NCBI RefSeq assembly: GCF_037688875.1
Contig: NZ_JAWDIE010000001.1
Coordinates: 186,001-250,000, forward strand
Direction: 5' to 3'
Length of the DNA: 64,000 nt
Source of the DNA: Amphibiibacter pelophylacis
Lineage (GTDB): Bacteria; Pseudomonadota; Gammaproteobacteria; Burkholderiales; Burkholderiaceae_C
Part shown: positions 1 to 7,670 of the stretch, one piece after another
Numbering within the stretch: the stretch's first letter is position 1
Layout: each line of letters begins with the position of its first letter
Translations under genes and position numbers: made by a program
The notes under the pieces: model-generated
The model's database searches: none
Told to the model about the DNA's origin: nothing
The model's input: only the letters and a program-made list of their open reading frames with translations

Positions 1-2
1 TG

Positions 3-260
3 GCGCTGCAGCGTCTGCGCCCGGGCGGCTGGCTGGTGATGAACTTTGTCACCCTGGAAAACCTGTCCGCCGCGCTGGAGGCGCTCAAGGCGCACGGCGC
101 CGTCTGGGACGTGACGCAGCTTCAGGCGGCGCGCAGCTCGCCCATTCTGCACATGCACCGCATGGCCGCCGAAAACCCGGTGTGGATCGTGTGCGCGCAG
201 GCGGGTCAGCAGGCCGGGCAGGGCCAGCAACCCCAGCACGCTCAGAAGGAGCCTGCATGA
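3..260 (+). CDS. CbiT/CobL-type precorrin methyltransferase, C-terminal end (partial)
   Basis: The frame is already open at the left window edge, so only the last ~85 residues are present. The visible piece (LRPGGWLVMNFVTLENL, later SSPILHMHRM and ENPVWIV) resembles the C-terminal strand region of CbiT or the C-terminal half of CobL, the SAM-dependent enzyme that methylates and decarboxylates (cobalt-)precorrin-6B/7 in corrin ring synthesis. Its stop overlaps the next start (ATGA), so it is translationally coupled to the following cobI and belongs to the same operon. A stand-alone CbiT and a CbiE-CbiT (CobL) fusion cannot be distinguished because the 5' part lies outside the window. Confidence 0.7.
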   Translation, partial: ALQRLRPGGWLVMNFVTLENLSAALEALKAHGAVWDVTQLQAARSSPILHMHRMAAENPVWIVCAQAGQQAGQGQQPQHAQKEPA

Positions 261-1084
261 GCGCCGCCGCACACGGAACCCTCTACGGCATCAGCCTGGG
301 GCCGGGCGATCCGGGCCTGATCACGCGCGCGGCCTGGGCGGCGCTGCAGCGCTCGGACGCGGTCTGGGTCTACCCGGCGCGCAGCGGCAAAACGCCCAGC
401 TACGCGCTGGACATCGTCACCCGCGCCGGGCTGACGCCGCCGGGCGATCACGCGCTGCTGCTCTTTCCCATGACGCACGATGGCGACAAGCTGGCCCGCG
501 CCTGGCTCAAGGCCGCCAACACCGTGCTGCCCTGGCTGCAGGCCGGGCGCGATGTGCTCTTCCTGGTCGAGGGCGATGCCAGCACCTACGCCACCTTCGG
601 CCACCTGGCGCGAACGCTGCGCGCGCTGGACGCCGCGGTCAAGGTGCAGGTCATTGCCGGCGTCAACGCTTTCACCGCCGCCTGCGCCGACGTGGGCGTG
701 CCGCTGGCTGAACAGGACGACACCGTGGCCATTGTTCCGGCCGCCTATGGCGTCAGCGCGGTGGACCGGCTGCTGCCCGATTTCGACACCCTGGTGCTGA
801 TGAAAATCAAGCCGCTGCTCGACGAGCTGCTGGACTGGCTGGTGCATCGCGGGCTGCTGGCGGGCGCGCATTTCATCGAGCGCAGCGGTGCGCCCGACGA
901 GCGCAGCCTGTCGGGAGAGGCGCTGCTGGCGCTGCGCGGTAGCCGGGTCAGCTACCTGTCGCTGCTCGTCGTGCGCAACCCGCAGCGCGTGCGCGGCGAG
1001 CGCATCAAAGGCTGCCTGAAAAAATCTTCTCCCTCTGGCCCCGGTTCTGACCCGGGCCTGTTTTCTGAAGCGGACGACGCATGA
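257..1084 (+). CDS. cobI: precorrin-2 / cobalt-factor II C20-methyltransferase
   Basis: A 275-residue tetrapyrrole methylase that transfers a methyl group from SAM to C20 of precorrin-2 or cobalt-factor II. The N-terminal GISLGPGDPG loop (residues 11-20) and the LVEGDASTY motif near residue 100 form the SAM-binding site typical of the family. IAGVNAFTAA and GVPLAEQDD further on are the CobI/CbiL-type segments. The ATG overlaps the upstream stop by 4 nt, which fits the coupling seen through this operon; an in-frame upstream start would only extend into the previous gene. The nearby CbiG-type genes favour the cobalt-early (CbiL) substrate, but sequence alone does not settle CobI versus CbiL. 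Confidence 0.88.
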   Translation: MSAAAHGTLYGISLGPGDPGLITRAAWAALQRSDAVWVYPARSGKTPSYALDIVTRAGLTPPGDHALLLFPMTHDGDKLARAWLKAANTVLPWLQAGRDVLFLVEGDASTYATFGHLARTLRALDAAVKVQVIAGVNAFTAACADVGVPLAEQDDTVAIVPAAYGVSAVDRLLPDFDTLVLMKIKPLLDELLDWLVHRGLLAGAHFIERSGAPDERSLSGEALLALRGSRVSYLSLLVVRNPQRVRGERIKGCLKKSSPSGPGSDPGLFSEADDA

Positions 1085-1857
1085 CTCTCCCCCTTTCGAC
1101 CCTCGACGGCACCCGCGTGGTGCTGGTGGCCATCACGAAACATGGCGCTGCCCAGGTCGCGCATCTGGCGGCGCAGCTGCCGCAGGCGCATGTCTGCGTG
1201 GCGGCCAAATTTGCGGCGCTGATGGCTGAAAAAACGGGCGGCCTGCCCAACCCGGTCCATGCTTACAGTGGCGCGTTTCGGGATGAGATCGGCGCACTTT
1301 TCAGCAATTACGACCAGATCGTGTTTTTTGTCTCGCTGGGTGCAGTGGTGCGCCTGATCGCGCCGCACCTGAAAAGCAAGGACGAAGACCCGGGCGTGAC
1401 GGTGGTGGACGACGCGGCGCAGTTCGTCATTCCCGTCCTGTCGGGCCATGTGGGCGGTGCCAACGCCATGGCCGAACGCCTGGCCGCGCTGCTGGGTGCC
1501 ACCGCTGTGCTGACCACGGCGTCCGACGTGGGACAGACCCTCCCCGTGGACATTCTGGGCCGCGAGCTGGGCTGGACGGTCGAGGCGCCCAAAATCAACA
1601 TCACGCGCGTATCGGCGCACGTCGTCAACGGCGAGCCGGTGGCGGTGGTTCAGGAGACCGGCCGCCGCGACTGGTGGACGCGGTCCACGCCGCTGCCTGC
1701 CAGCATTCAGTGTTTCGAGCGCCTGGACCAGGTCGATCTGGAGCGCTTTCGCGCTGTCCTGTGGATCACCGACGCGCCGGTGCCGGACGCCCTGTGGCAG
1801 CAGTTGCACGAGCGCCTGGTGGTCTACCGCCCGCCGCAAGGGCAGGGCGCTGCATGA
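1081..1857 (+). CDS. cbiG: CbiG N-terminal/central domain protein (cobalt-precorrin-5A hydrolase part)
   Basis: A 258-residue protein matching the N-terminal and central portions of CbiG, which opens the delta-lactone of cobalt-precorrin-5A and releases acetaldehyde. The diagnostic stretch FVSLGAVVRLIAPHL ... DPGVTVVDDAA ... VLSGHVGGANAMAERLA lies at about residues 82-136. Classical CbiG carries a further ~120-residue C-terminal domain; here that domain is a separate coupled gene directly downstream. The start overlaps the cobI stop and the stop overlaps the next ATG, so the three are co-translated. Its presence suggests early cobalt insertion (anaerobic-type chemistry) for ring contraction. 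Confidence 0.88.
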   Translation: MTLPLSTLDGTRVVLVAITKHGAAQVAHLAAQLPQAHVCVAAKFAALMAEKTGGLPNPVHAYSGAFRDEIGALFSNYDQIVFFVSLGAVVRLIAPHLKSKDEDPGVTVVDDAAQFVIPVLSGHVGGANAMAERLAALLGATAVLTTASDVGQTLPVDILGRELGWTVEAPKINITRVSAHVVNGEPVAVVQETGRRDWWTRSTPLPASIQCFERLDQVDLERFRAVLWITDAPVPDALWQQLHERLVVYRPPQGQGAA

Positions 1858-2294
1858 ATCCGGTCTGGCTGACCGCCGGTCTGGGCTGCGATCGCAGTAC
1901 GCCGCTGGACACCCTGCGCACCGCGCTGGACCAGGCGCTGGCGCAGGCCGCAGCGCACCTGGGCGTGGCGGTCCAGGCGCTGCGCCTGGTTGCGCTGGCC
2001 AGCATCCAGGCCAAATCGGACGAAGTCGGCCTGCTGGCGCTGGCCCAGCAGCGGGGGCTGCCGCTGCACTTTTACAGCGCCGCGCAACTGGCCGAAGTGG
2101 CCGTGCCCAACCCGTCGGCTACCGTGCTGCGGTATATGGGAACGCCCTCGGTCAGCGAAGCGGCGGCGCTGCTGGCGGCCGGGGCCGACGCTTCCCGCCT
2201 GGTCCTTGAGAAATACCGCTGGCGCGGCCCGCAGGGCCTGAACGCCACCGTGTCGCTGGCCCGCGCCCGTGCCCCGGCCCCGGTCGAGATCTGA
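1854..2294 (+). CDS. cobE: CbiG C-terminal domain / CobE protein
   Basis: A 146-residue stand-alone version of the CbiG C-terminal domain, the fold also called CobE. Typical elements are an N-terminal TAGLGCDRSTPLDTL, then LASIQAKSDEVGLLALA, GTPSVSEAAALLAAG and a late LEKYRWRGPQGLNATVSLARA. ATG overlaps the cbiG stop. Fused CbiG proteins have this domain at the C-terminus and CobE occurs alone in aerobic pathways. Here it sits directly after the CbiG N-terminal part, so the two products probably reconstitute one functional CbiG. The domain's exact biochemical role is uncertain even in well-studied organisms. Confidence 0.82.
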   Translation: MNPVWLTAGLGCDRSTPLDTLRTALDQALAQAAAHLGVAVQALRLVALASIQAKSDEVGLLALAQQRGLPLHFYSAAQLAEVAVPNPSATVLRYMGTPSVSEAAALLAAGADASRLVLEKYRWRGPQGLNATVSLARARAPAPVEI

Positions 2295-2322
2295 ACCCGT
2301 TTTTTCACCCAAGGAGATTGCC

Positions 2323-2529
2323 ATGATGACGTCCACCCCCGCCCAAAACCCTTCCCGCAGCACCGCCGCCGATGCGGTCACCGCGACCCGCAAGGCCCTG
2401 GCCCTGCAGCTGGGCGGCGCCCTGATGCTGGCGCTGGTGCTGTTTTACGGCGTCGGTTTTGCGCACAGCCCGCTGGCGCACAACGCCGCGCACGACGTGC
2501 GCCACGTCACCGTCAAACCCTGCCACTGA
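2323..2529 (+). CDS. cbtB: CbtB, small subunit of a predicted cobalt transporter
   Basis: A 68-residue protein with one transmembrane helix (about residues 26-46) followed by a short His-rich tail (FAHSPLAHNAAHDVRHV, ending PCH). This single-helix plus His-rich architecture defines CbtB, the partner of CbtA in cobalt uptake linked to B12 synthesis. It starts at the first of two adjacent ATGs, preceded by a strong AAGGAG ribosome binding site; the preceding gene ends ~30 nt upstream. The tail presumably binds Co2+ in the periplasm. No cobalamin riboswitch is visible immediately upstream. Confidence 0.85.
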   Translation: MMTSTPAQNPSRSTAADAVTATRKALALQLGGALMLALVLFYGVGFAHSPLAHNAAHDVRHVTVKPCH

Positions 2530-2543
2530 GCCCGGAGAACCCC

Positions 2544-3353
2544 ATGCTGCTGCGACGACTGATCTGGCTGGCCCTGGTGCTGGCTCTGGCGGTGGGCTCT
2601 GTCCAGACCCTGCTGCAACACCACTTTGCCCTGCCGCTGATCCAGACGGCCGAAACGTTCGAGGACCAGGCCCCCGTACCGCCGGCGCTGGCCCACGCGC
2701 ATGAGCCCGCCCAGGCACACGATCACGTTCATGACGCCAGCGCCTGGACCCCGCAGGACGGCGCCGAGCGCACCTTCTGGACCTGGGTGGCCAATGTGCT
2801 GGAAAACCTGGCGCTGGCGCTGATGCTGCTGGTGGCTTTTGCGGCGCGCGAGCTGTGGCGCGGCCTTGCGGCAGCTCCGTCGGCGGCGCCCTGGCGGGTG
2901 GCGGGTGTGGCGCTGGCGGGTTTCGTCGGTCTGCACCTGTGGCCGTCACTGGGCCTGCCGGCCGAGCTGCCGGGCGCGCAGGCGGCCGATCTGCTGCAGC
3001 GGCAGATGGCCTGGGGCCTGGCCAGCGTCTGTGCGCTGCTGGCCTGCGCGGTGCTGGGCTGGGCCCGTTTCGCGGGGGTCTGGCGCTTCGCCCTGGCACT
3101 GGCGCTGCTGGCCCTGCCGTTTGCGGTGGGTTTTCCGCACGCGGGCGATCCCTATGCGGCTTTCGGTCCGCAGGCGCACCAGATTCTGACGAATCTGACC
3201 GGGCGCTTTGTTGGGGTCAGCCATCTGCTGGCCGTGGTGCAGTGGCTGGCGCTGGGCGCCGGAGCGGCCTGGCTGGCGCCGCGTTTTCTGCAGCCCCTGC
3301 TGCGTCCGGCGGGGTTGCGCCCGGCGGCGCTGGCCACTGGGGAGGCCCGCTGA
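2544..3353 (+). CDS. cbtA: CbtA, membrane subunit of a predicted cobalt transporter
   Basis: A 269-residue polytopic inner-membrane protein with about five hydrophobic helices. The first spans residues 5-25. A periplasmic loop after it is His-rich (HAHEPAQAHDHVHD, near residues 50-65), a hallmark of CbtA and a probable cobalt-binding site. LVAFAARELWRGL and GLPAELPGAQAADL are typical of the family. It follows cbtB with only ~12 nt between them and its stop TGA shares two bases with the cobJ ATG, so uptake and ring synthesis are produced together. CbtAB function is predicted from B12-regulon context rather than detailed biochemistry. Confidence 0.87.
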   Translation: MLLRRLIWLALVLALAVGSVQTLLQHHFALPLIQTAETFEDQAPVPPALAHAHEPAQAHDHVHDASAWTPQDGAERTFWTWVANVLENLALALMLLVAFAARELWRGLAAAPSAAPWRVAGVALAGFVGLHLWPSLGLPAELPGAQAADLLQRQMAWGLASVCALLACAVLGWARFAGVWRFALALALLALPFAVGFPHAGDPYAAFGPQAHQILTNLTGRFVGVSHLLAVVQWLALGAGAAWLAPRFLQPLLRPAGLRPAALATGEAR

Positions 3354-4369
3354 TGGGGCCGCAACTGCTGCGCACCGAGTCGCCGGACCAGACGGCGCCC
3401 AAAGGCCGCATCCTGCTGGTCGGCATCGGGCCGGGAAGTGTGGATCACATGACGCACCGCGCCCGCGCGGCCATCGCCGAAGCCGATGTTGTGGTGGGTT
3501 ATGTGACCTACATCAAGCTGGTCGCTGATCTGCTGGAAGGCAAGGAAGTCGTGCGCAAAGGCATGACCGAAGAGCTGGACCGCGCCGTCAGCGCGCTGGC
3601 GGCTGCGCGCCAGGGCAAGACGGTGGCGCTGATCTCGTCGGGCGACGCGGGCGTTTACGGCATGGCCGGGCCGACTTACGAGGTGCTGTTCGAGGCCGGC
3701 TGGACGCCCGACGACGCCGTGCAGGTCGAGATCATCCCCGGCGCCTCGGCGCTCAACGCCTGCGCCGCGCTGGTGGGCGCGCCGCTGACCCACGATTTCT
3801 GCGCGATTTCGCTGTCCGATCTGCTGACGCCCTGGCCGGTCATCGCCCGGCGCCTGAATGCGGCGGCGGCGGCCGATTTCGTGGTCGCGCTCTACAACCC
3901 CAAGAGCGGACGGCGCACGCGCCAGATCGTCGAGGCGCAGCGGCTCTTCTTAGCGCACCGCCGCGCCGACACGCCGGTCGCCATCGTCAAAAGCGCGTAC
4001 CGGCGGCGCCAGAACATCGATTTCCGCACGCTGGAGACGCTGTGCGAAGCCGACATCGGCATGCTCAGCACCGTGCTCATCGGCAACAGCAACACCGTGC
4101 TGCGCCACGGGCTGATGGTCACGCCGCGTGGCTACGCCAACAAATACGATCTGCAGGACGGCGGCGGTGCCCGGGCGGGCGAGAAGGCCGGGCGCTCGCT
4201 GTCCACCGGGCTGGACGGCTGGCTGGCGGGCGTGCTGGCGGACCACGCCAGCGGCGTTTCTGCCGCCGATCTGGCCCAGCGCCACCGCCTGCCGCTGGAC
4301 TACATCCTGGCCACGCTGGCCGAACCTTCCGCCCCCGATGCTGAAGAAGTGACTCAGGACACTGAATGA
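3353..4369 (+). CDS. cobJ: precorrin-3B / cobalt-factor III C17-methyltransferase with C-terminal extension
   Basis: A 338-residue tetrapyrrole methylase catalysing C17 methylation and ring contraction. LVGIGPGSVDHMTHRA (residues 22-37), VVVGYVTYIKL, ISSGDAGVYGMAG (near 99-111), IIPGASALNACAALVGAPL and VALYNPKSGRR are characteristic of CobJ/CbiH. CobJ is usually ~250 residues; the catalytic core here ends near residue 265 and is followed by ~75 extra residues with a predicted helical segment (SAADLAQRHRLPLDYILATL). The ATG overlaps the cbtA stop and the TGA overlaps the next ATG. Some CbiH proteins carry Fe-S C-terminal domains; here an Fe-S protein is encoded separately right after. Confidence 0.9.
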   Translation: MGPQLLRTESPDQTAPKGRILLVGIGPGSVDHMTHRARAAIAEADVVVGYVTYIKLVADLLEGKEVVRKGMTEELDRAVSALAAARQGKTVALISSGDAGVYGMAGPTYEVLFEAGWTPDDAVQVEIIPGASALNACAALVGAPLTHDFCAISLSDLLTPWPVIARRLNAAAAADFVVALYNPKSGRRTRQIVEAQRLFLAHRRADTPVAIVKSAYRRRQNIDFRTLETLCEADIGMLSTVLIGNSNTVLRHGLMVTPRGYANKYDLQDGGGARAGEKAGRSLSTGLDGWLAGVLADHASGVSAADLAQRHRLPLDYILATLAEPSAPDAEEVTQDTE

Positions 4370-4728
4370 ATCCGCCCGAAATCATCCGCCCCAAAATCGG
4401 CGCCTACCGCCGCCACCTGCTGATCTGCACCGGATCACGCTGCACGCAGGACGGGCAGTCGCAGGCCCTGTTCGACAGCCTGGGCGAGAAGTTCAAAGCC
4501 GCCGGGCTGGACGCGGGCGATCTGCGCGTCAAGCGCAGCCGCGTCAGCTGCTTTGCCGCCTGCAAGGGCGGGCCCATCGTGTGCGTCCAGCCCGACGGCA
4601 CCTGGTACTACAACGTCACGCCGCAGAACATGGACCGCATCATCGAACAGCACCTGGTGGGCGGCGAGCCGGTGGACGATCTGGTGTTCCACCAGGGGCC
4701 AGCCTGTCACACGGACGCGGCGGGCTGA
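4366..4728 (+). CDS. thioredoxin-like (2Fe-2S) ferredoxin
   Basis: A 120-residue protein of the thioredoxin-fold (Shethna-type) 2Fe-2S ferredoxins. Candidate cluster ligands are C21 and C26 (CTGSRC) and C62 and C66 (CFAAC), followed by KGGPIVCVQPDGTWYYNVTP, the characteristic strand after the second Cys pair. It overlaps cobJ by 4 nt, so it is part of the cob operon. An electron-transfer role in one of the corrin steps (for example with CobJ/CbiH) is an inference from this coupling; the family alone does not reveal the partner. Confidence 0.8.
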   Translation: MNPPEIIRPKIGAYRRHLLICTGSRCTQDGQSQALFDSLGEKFKAAGLDAGDLRVKRSRVSCFAACKGGPIVCVQPDGTWYYNVTPQNMDRIIEQHLVGGEPVDDLVFHQGPACHTDAAG

Positions 4729-4817
4729 TCCCCGCGCGGGGGTATCGCAGGAAGCGGGTCGAAGCCCAGGGCGGCCTGCCGCACAATGCGCTTTTCTGCC
4801 CCTGAAAGCGCTTTTCA

Positions 4818-5744
4818 ATGACCGCCGCTGCTCCGAAATCTTCCGCGCTCTACGCCCAGCTCGTGCTGCTGGCGGCGATCTGGGGCGGGTCTTTCCTGTT
4901 CATGCGCATGGGCGGGGGCGAGTTTGGCCCGGTGGCGCTGGCGGGCCTGCGCGTCATTGGCGCGGGTCTGCTGCTGTGGCCGCTGCTGATGCTGCGCGGT
5001 CAGACGCGCCACGTGTGGCCGCACGCCGGACACATCCTGGTGGTGGGGCTGCTGAATTCGGCGCTGCCCTTCCTGTGCTACGCCTACGCCACGCGCCACA
5101 TCACGGCGGGGGCGTCGGCGATTTTCAACGCCAGCACGCCGCTGTGGAGCGCCGTCATCGCCTGGCTGTGGCTGGGCGACCGCCTGGGCCGCACGCGGGT
5201 GCTGGGCCTGGCGCTGGGCTTTGGCGGCGTCGTGGCGCTGGCGGGCAGCCGGGCCAGTGGCGCATCCGGCAGTGCGCTGTCCGAACTGCTGCTGGCCGTG
5301 CTGGCCTGCCTGGCCGCCACGATGATGTATGGCGTGGCCGCCAACTACGCCAAACGCCACCTGGCGGGCGTGCCCAGCATGGCGGTGGCGGCGGGCAGCA
5401 ACGCCTTCGCCGGGCTGCTGATGGTCGGCCCGACGATCTGGTTCTGGCCTGCGCAGCCGCCCAGCGCCGGGGCCTGGGTGGCGATGGCGCTGCTGGCGCT
5501 GGTCTGCACCGGCGTGGCCTATGTGCTGTACTACCATCTCATCCAGAACCTGGGCCCGTCCAACGCCAGCAGCGTGACCTTTCTGGTGCCGCTGTTTGCC
5601 GCGCTGTGGGGCTGGGTCGTGTTGTCCGAGCCGGTGACCCTGGACATGATCGCGGCGGGCAGCGTCATTTTTGCCGGAACCGCGCTGGTGATGGGGCTGG
5701 CCGAGCGCCTGCTGGCCCGCCGCCGGGCCGCGCCCTTGCTCTGA
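4818..5744 (+). CDS. EamA/DMT-family transporter
   Basis: A 308-residue inner-membrane protein with about ten hydrophobic helices arranged as two EamA repeats. The first repeat opens with LVLLAAIWGGSFLFMR (about residues 14-29) and the second with LAVLACLAATMMYGVAANY near 160-178; both are signature openings of drug/metabolite exporters. SNAS...LVPLFAALWGWVVLSE near the C-terminus is the typical final-helix motif. The substrate is not recognisable. It follows the cob operon after ~90 nt, enough for its own promoter. Confidence 0.9.
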   Translation: MTAAAPKSSALYAQLVLLAAIWGGSFLFMRMGGGEFGPVALAGLRVIGAGLLLWPLLMLRGQTRHVWPHAGHILVVGLLNSALPFLCYAYATRHITAGASAIFNASTPLWSAVIAWLWLGDRLGRTRVLGLALGFGGVVALAGSRASGASGSALSELLLAVLACLAATMMYGVAANYAKRHLAGVPSMAVAAGSNAFAGLLMVGPTIWFWPAQPPSAGAWVAMALLALVCTGVAYVLYYHLIQNLGPSNASSVTFLVPLFAALWGWVVLSEPVTLDMIAAGSVIFAGTALVMGLAERLLARRRAAPLL

Positions 5745-5805
5745 CTTGCGCTGAAACGTACCCAGACGCACCCTGCTGCACTGATTTTTTCGAGGAGATT
5801 GCCCC

Positions 5806-6837
5806 GTGACCATTCATCACCACCGTCTCACGCCCCAGAACCCGGCTGCGCCCGCGCGAGGGCTGTACCCGCCCATCGAACCCTTCGCCAGCGGCCTGCT
5901 GGACACGGGCGACGGCCACCAGATTTACTGGGAGCTGTGCGGCAACCCGCGCGGCAAACCGGCGGTTTTCCTGCACGGCGGGCCGGGCGCGGGCTGCTCG
6001 CCGCAACACCGGCGCCTGTTTGATCCGCAGAAGTACTGCGTGCTGCTGTTTGACCAGCGCGGCTGCGGCCGCTCGCGCCCGCACGCGGGGCTGGAGAACA
6101 ACAGCACCTGGCACCTGGTCGCCGACATGGAGCGCCTGCGCACGATGCTGGGCGTGCCGAAATGGCTGGTGTTTGGCGGTTCCTGGGGCAGCACGCTGGC
6201 GCTGGCGTATGCGCAAAGCCACCCGGACTGCGTGGCGGCGCTGGTGCTGCGGGGGATTTTCACGCTGCGCAAAAGCGAGATCCGCTGGTTCTACCAGGAG
6301 GGCGCGTCACACGTTTTTCCGGACTACTGGGCCGACTACCTGGCGCCGATTCCACCCGCCGAGCGCGATGACCTGGTCGCCGCCTACCACCGCCGCCTCA
6401 CCAGCCCGGACGTCGACACCCGCTACCAGGCCGCCGTGGCCTGGAGCCGCTGGGAAGGCCGCACCATCAGCCTGCTGCCCGGCCCGGACGCCGACAGCTT
6501 CGCCCAGCCCGATTTCGCCCACGCTTTCGCGCGCATCGAAAACCATTATTTTGTTCACCACGGCTTCATGGACGACGGCCAGCTGCTCGACCAGGCCCCG
6601 CGCCTGCGCGGCATCCCCGGCGTCATCGTGCAGGGCCGCTACGACATGTGCACTCCCGTGCAGTCCGCCTGGGATCTGTACCACGCCTGGGGCGGCGCTG
6701 ACCTGCACCTGGTCGCCGACGCCGGCCACCGCTACGACGAACCCGGCATCCTGCCCCTGCTGCTGCAGGCCACGGATGAGTATGCGGCGCTGGATTTTGA
6801 GGCGGCGGATGCTGGGCGGCTGGCGGGCGGGGGGTGA
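5806..6837 (+). CDS. pip: proline iminopeptidase (alpha/beta hydrolase, S33)
   Basis: A 343-residue cytosolic peptidase removing N-terminal proline from peptides. Seen in order: HGGPGAGCSP (oxyanion-hole region, near residues 51-60), LFDQRGCGRSRPH, and the nucleophile elbow GGSWGSTLALAYAQ with the catalytic Ser near residue 126. Later come FENH-like IENHYFVHHGF, the Asp in VQGRYDMCTPV and the catalytic His in AGHRYDEPG. The start is GTG, 8-10 nt after a GAGGAG ribosome binding site. The gene appears monocistronic. Length and motifs match the single-domain bacterial family. Confidence 0.93.
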   Translation: MTIHHHRLTPQNPAAPARGLYPPIEPFASGLLDTGDGHQIYWELCGNPRGKPAVFLHGGPGAGCSPQHRRLFDPQKYCVLLFDQRGCGRSRPHAGLENNSTWHLVADMERLRTMLGVPKWLVFGGSWGSTLALAYAQSHPDCVAALVLRGIFTLRKSEIRWFYQEGASHVFPDYWADYLAPIPPAERDDLVAAYHRRLTSPDVDTRYQAAVAWSRWEGRTISLLPGPDADSFAQPDFAHAFARIENHYFVHHGFMDDGQLLDQAPRLRGIPGVIVQGRYDMCTPVQSAWDLYHAWGGADLHLVADAGHRYDEPGILPLLLQATDEYAALDFEAADAGRLAGGG

Positions 6838-6874
6838 ATGCGGGTCGGGCTGGAGATGGCGCACTCCATGACCC

Positions 6875-7636
6875 TCACAGGGCCCCAATCCCGTCCTGCA
6901 CCAGCTTGATTCCCGTCAGAAACATCCCCACATAGATGATGCGATAGAACAGTTCGGGCCGGATCACGCGGGCCAGGCGAACGCCCATCCATACGCCCAG
7001 TGGCGCCAGGGGCAGCAGGACCAGCGAGGTGCTCAGGCCGCGCCAGTCCAGCAGGCCCAGCCAGGCGTAGGGCAGCCATTTGCTCAGGTTGATGGCAAAA
7101 AACAGGTAGGCCATGCTGCCGGTGAAGACCAGGGGCGGCAGCTTTCTGGGGATGACGTAGGCGTTGACCGGCGGGCCGCCGGCGTGCGCGACAAAGCTGG
7201 TGAAACCCGAGGTGAAACCCAGCAGCGCGCCCCAGACGCGTCCGGGCGGAGGCTGGTCCTTGCGCGGCGGAAACAGCAGGCGCTGCGCCAGAAAAACCAG
7301 CGTCAGCACACCGACCAAGCCTGCCACGATGTCCGGGTTGACGGCGCGAAACAGCAGCGTCCCGGCCAGCGTGCCCAGCAGGGCAAAGGGCAGCAGGAAG
7401 AGCACCAGCCCTTTGTCCACCTGGCCGCGAAAGGCCGCAAGGCCCAGCAGATCCATCACCAGCAGAACCGGCATCAGGATGGCGGCGGCCTGCGGTACGC
7501 TCACGGCCAGCGCCATCATGGGCACGGCCAGCGAGCCAAATCCGGCGCCAAAGCCGCTTTTGCTGATGCCCAGCAGCAGCACGGCCGGGACGGCGACGGC
7601 GTAGAACCAGGGATCGGTCAGCGGGACAGCCAGCAT
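6875..7636 (-). CDS. TauE/SafE-family sulfite/anion exporter
   Basis: A 253-residue polytopic membrane protein with about eight hydrophobic segments. The family signature GISKSGFGAGFGSLAVP lies at residues 23-39, and the second-half repeat GFTSGFTSFVAHAGGPPVNAYVIP lies near 140-163. TauE/SafE members export sulfite, sulfoacetate or other organic anions, or act in sulfur compound uptake; the substrate is not evident here. It is transcribed from the minus strand, just downstream of the 5'-nucleotidase gene (~34 nt), so the two may share a transcript. Confidence 0.9.
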   Translation of the reverse strand: MLAVPLTDPWFYAVAVPAVLLLGISKSGFGAGFGSLAVPMMALAVSVPQAAAILMPVLLVMDLLGLAAFRGQVDKGLVLFLLPFALLGTLAGTLLFRAVNPDIVAGLVGVLTLVFLAQRLLFPPRKDQPPPGRVWGALLGFTSGFTSFVAHAGGPPVNAYVIPRKLPPLVFTGSMAYLFFAINLSKWLPYAWLGLLDWRGLSTSLVLLPLAPLGVWMGVRLARVIRPELFYRIIYVGMFLTGIKLVQDGIGAL

Positions 7637-7670
7637 CAGGGCGGCCCTTTGTACGGACTTGCTTCCGTCG

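Noticed and set aside
1..4800. A cobalamin riboswitch controlling the cob/cbt genes.
   Set aside because: I could not find a B12-box-like conserved element in the short intergenic gaps; the operon start is outside the window.
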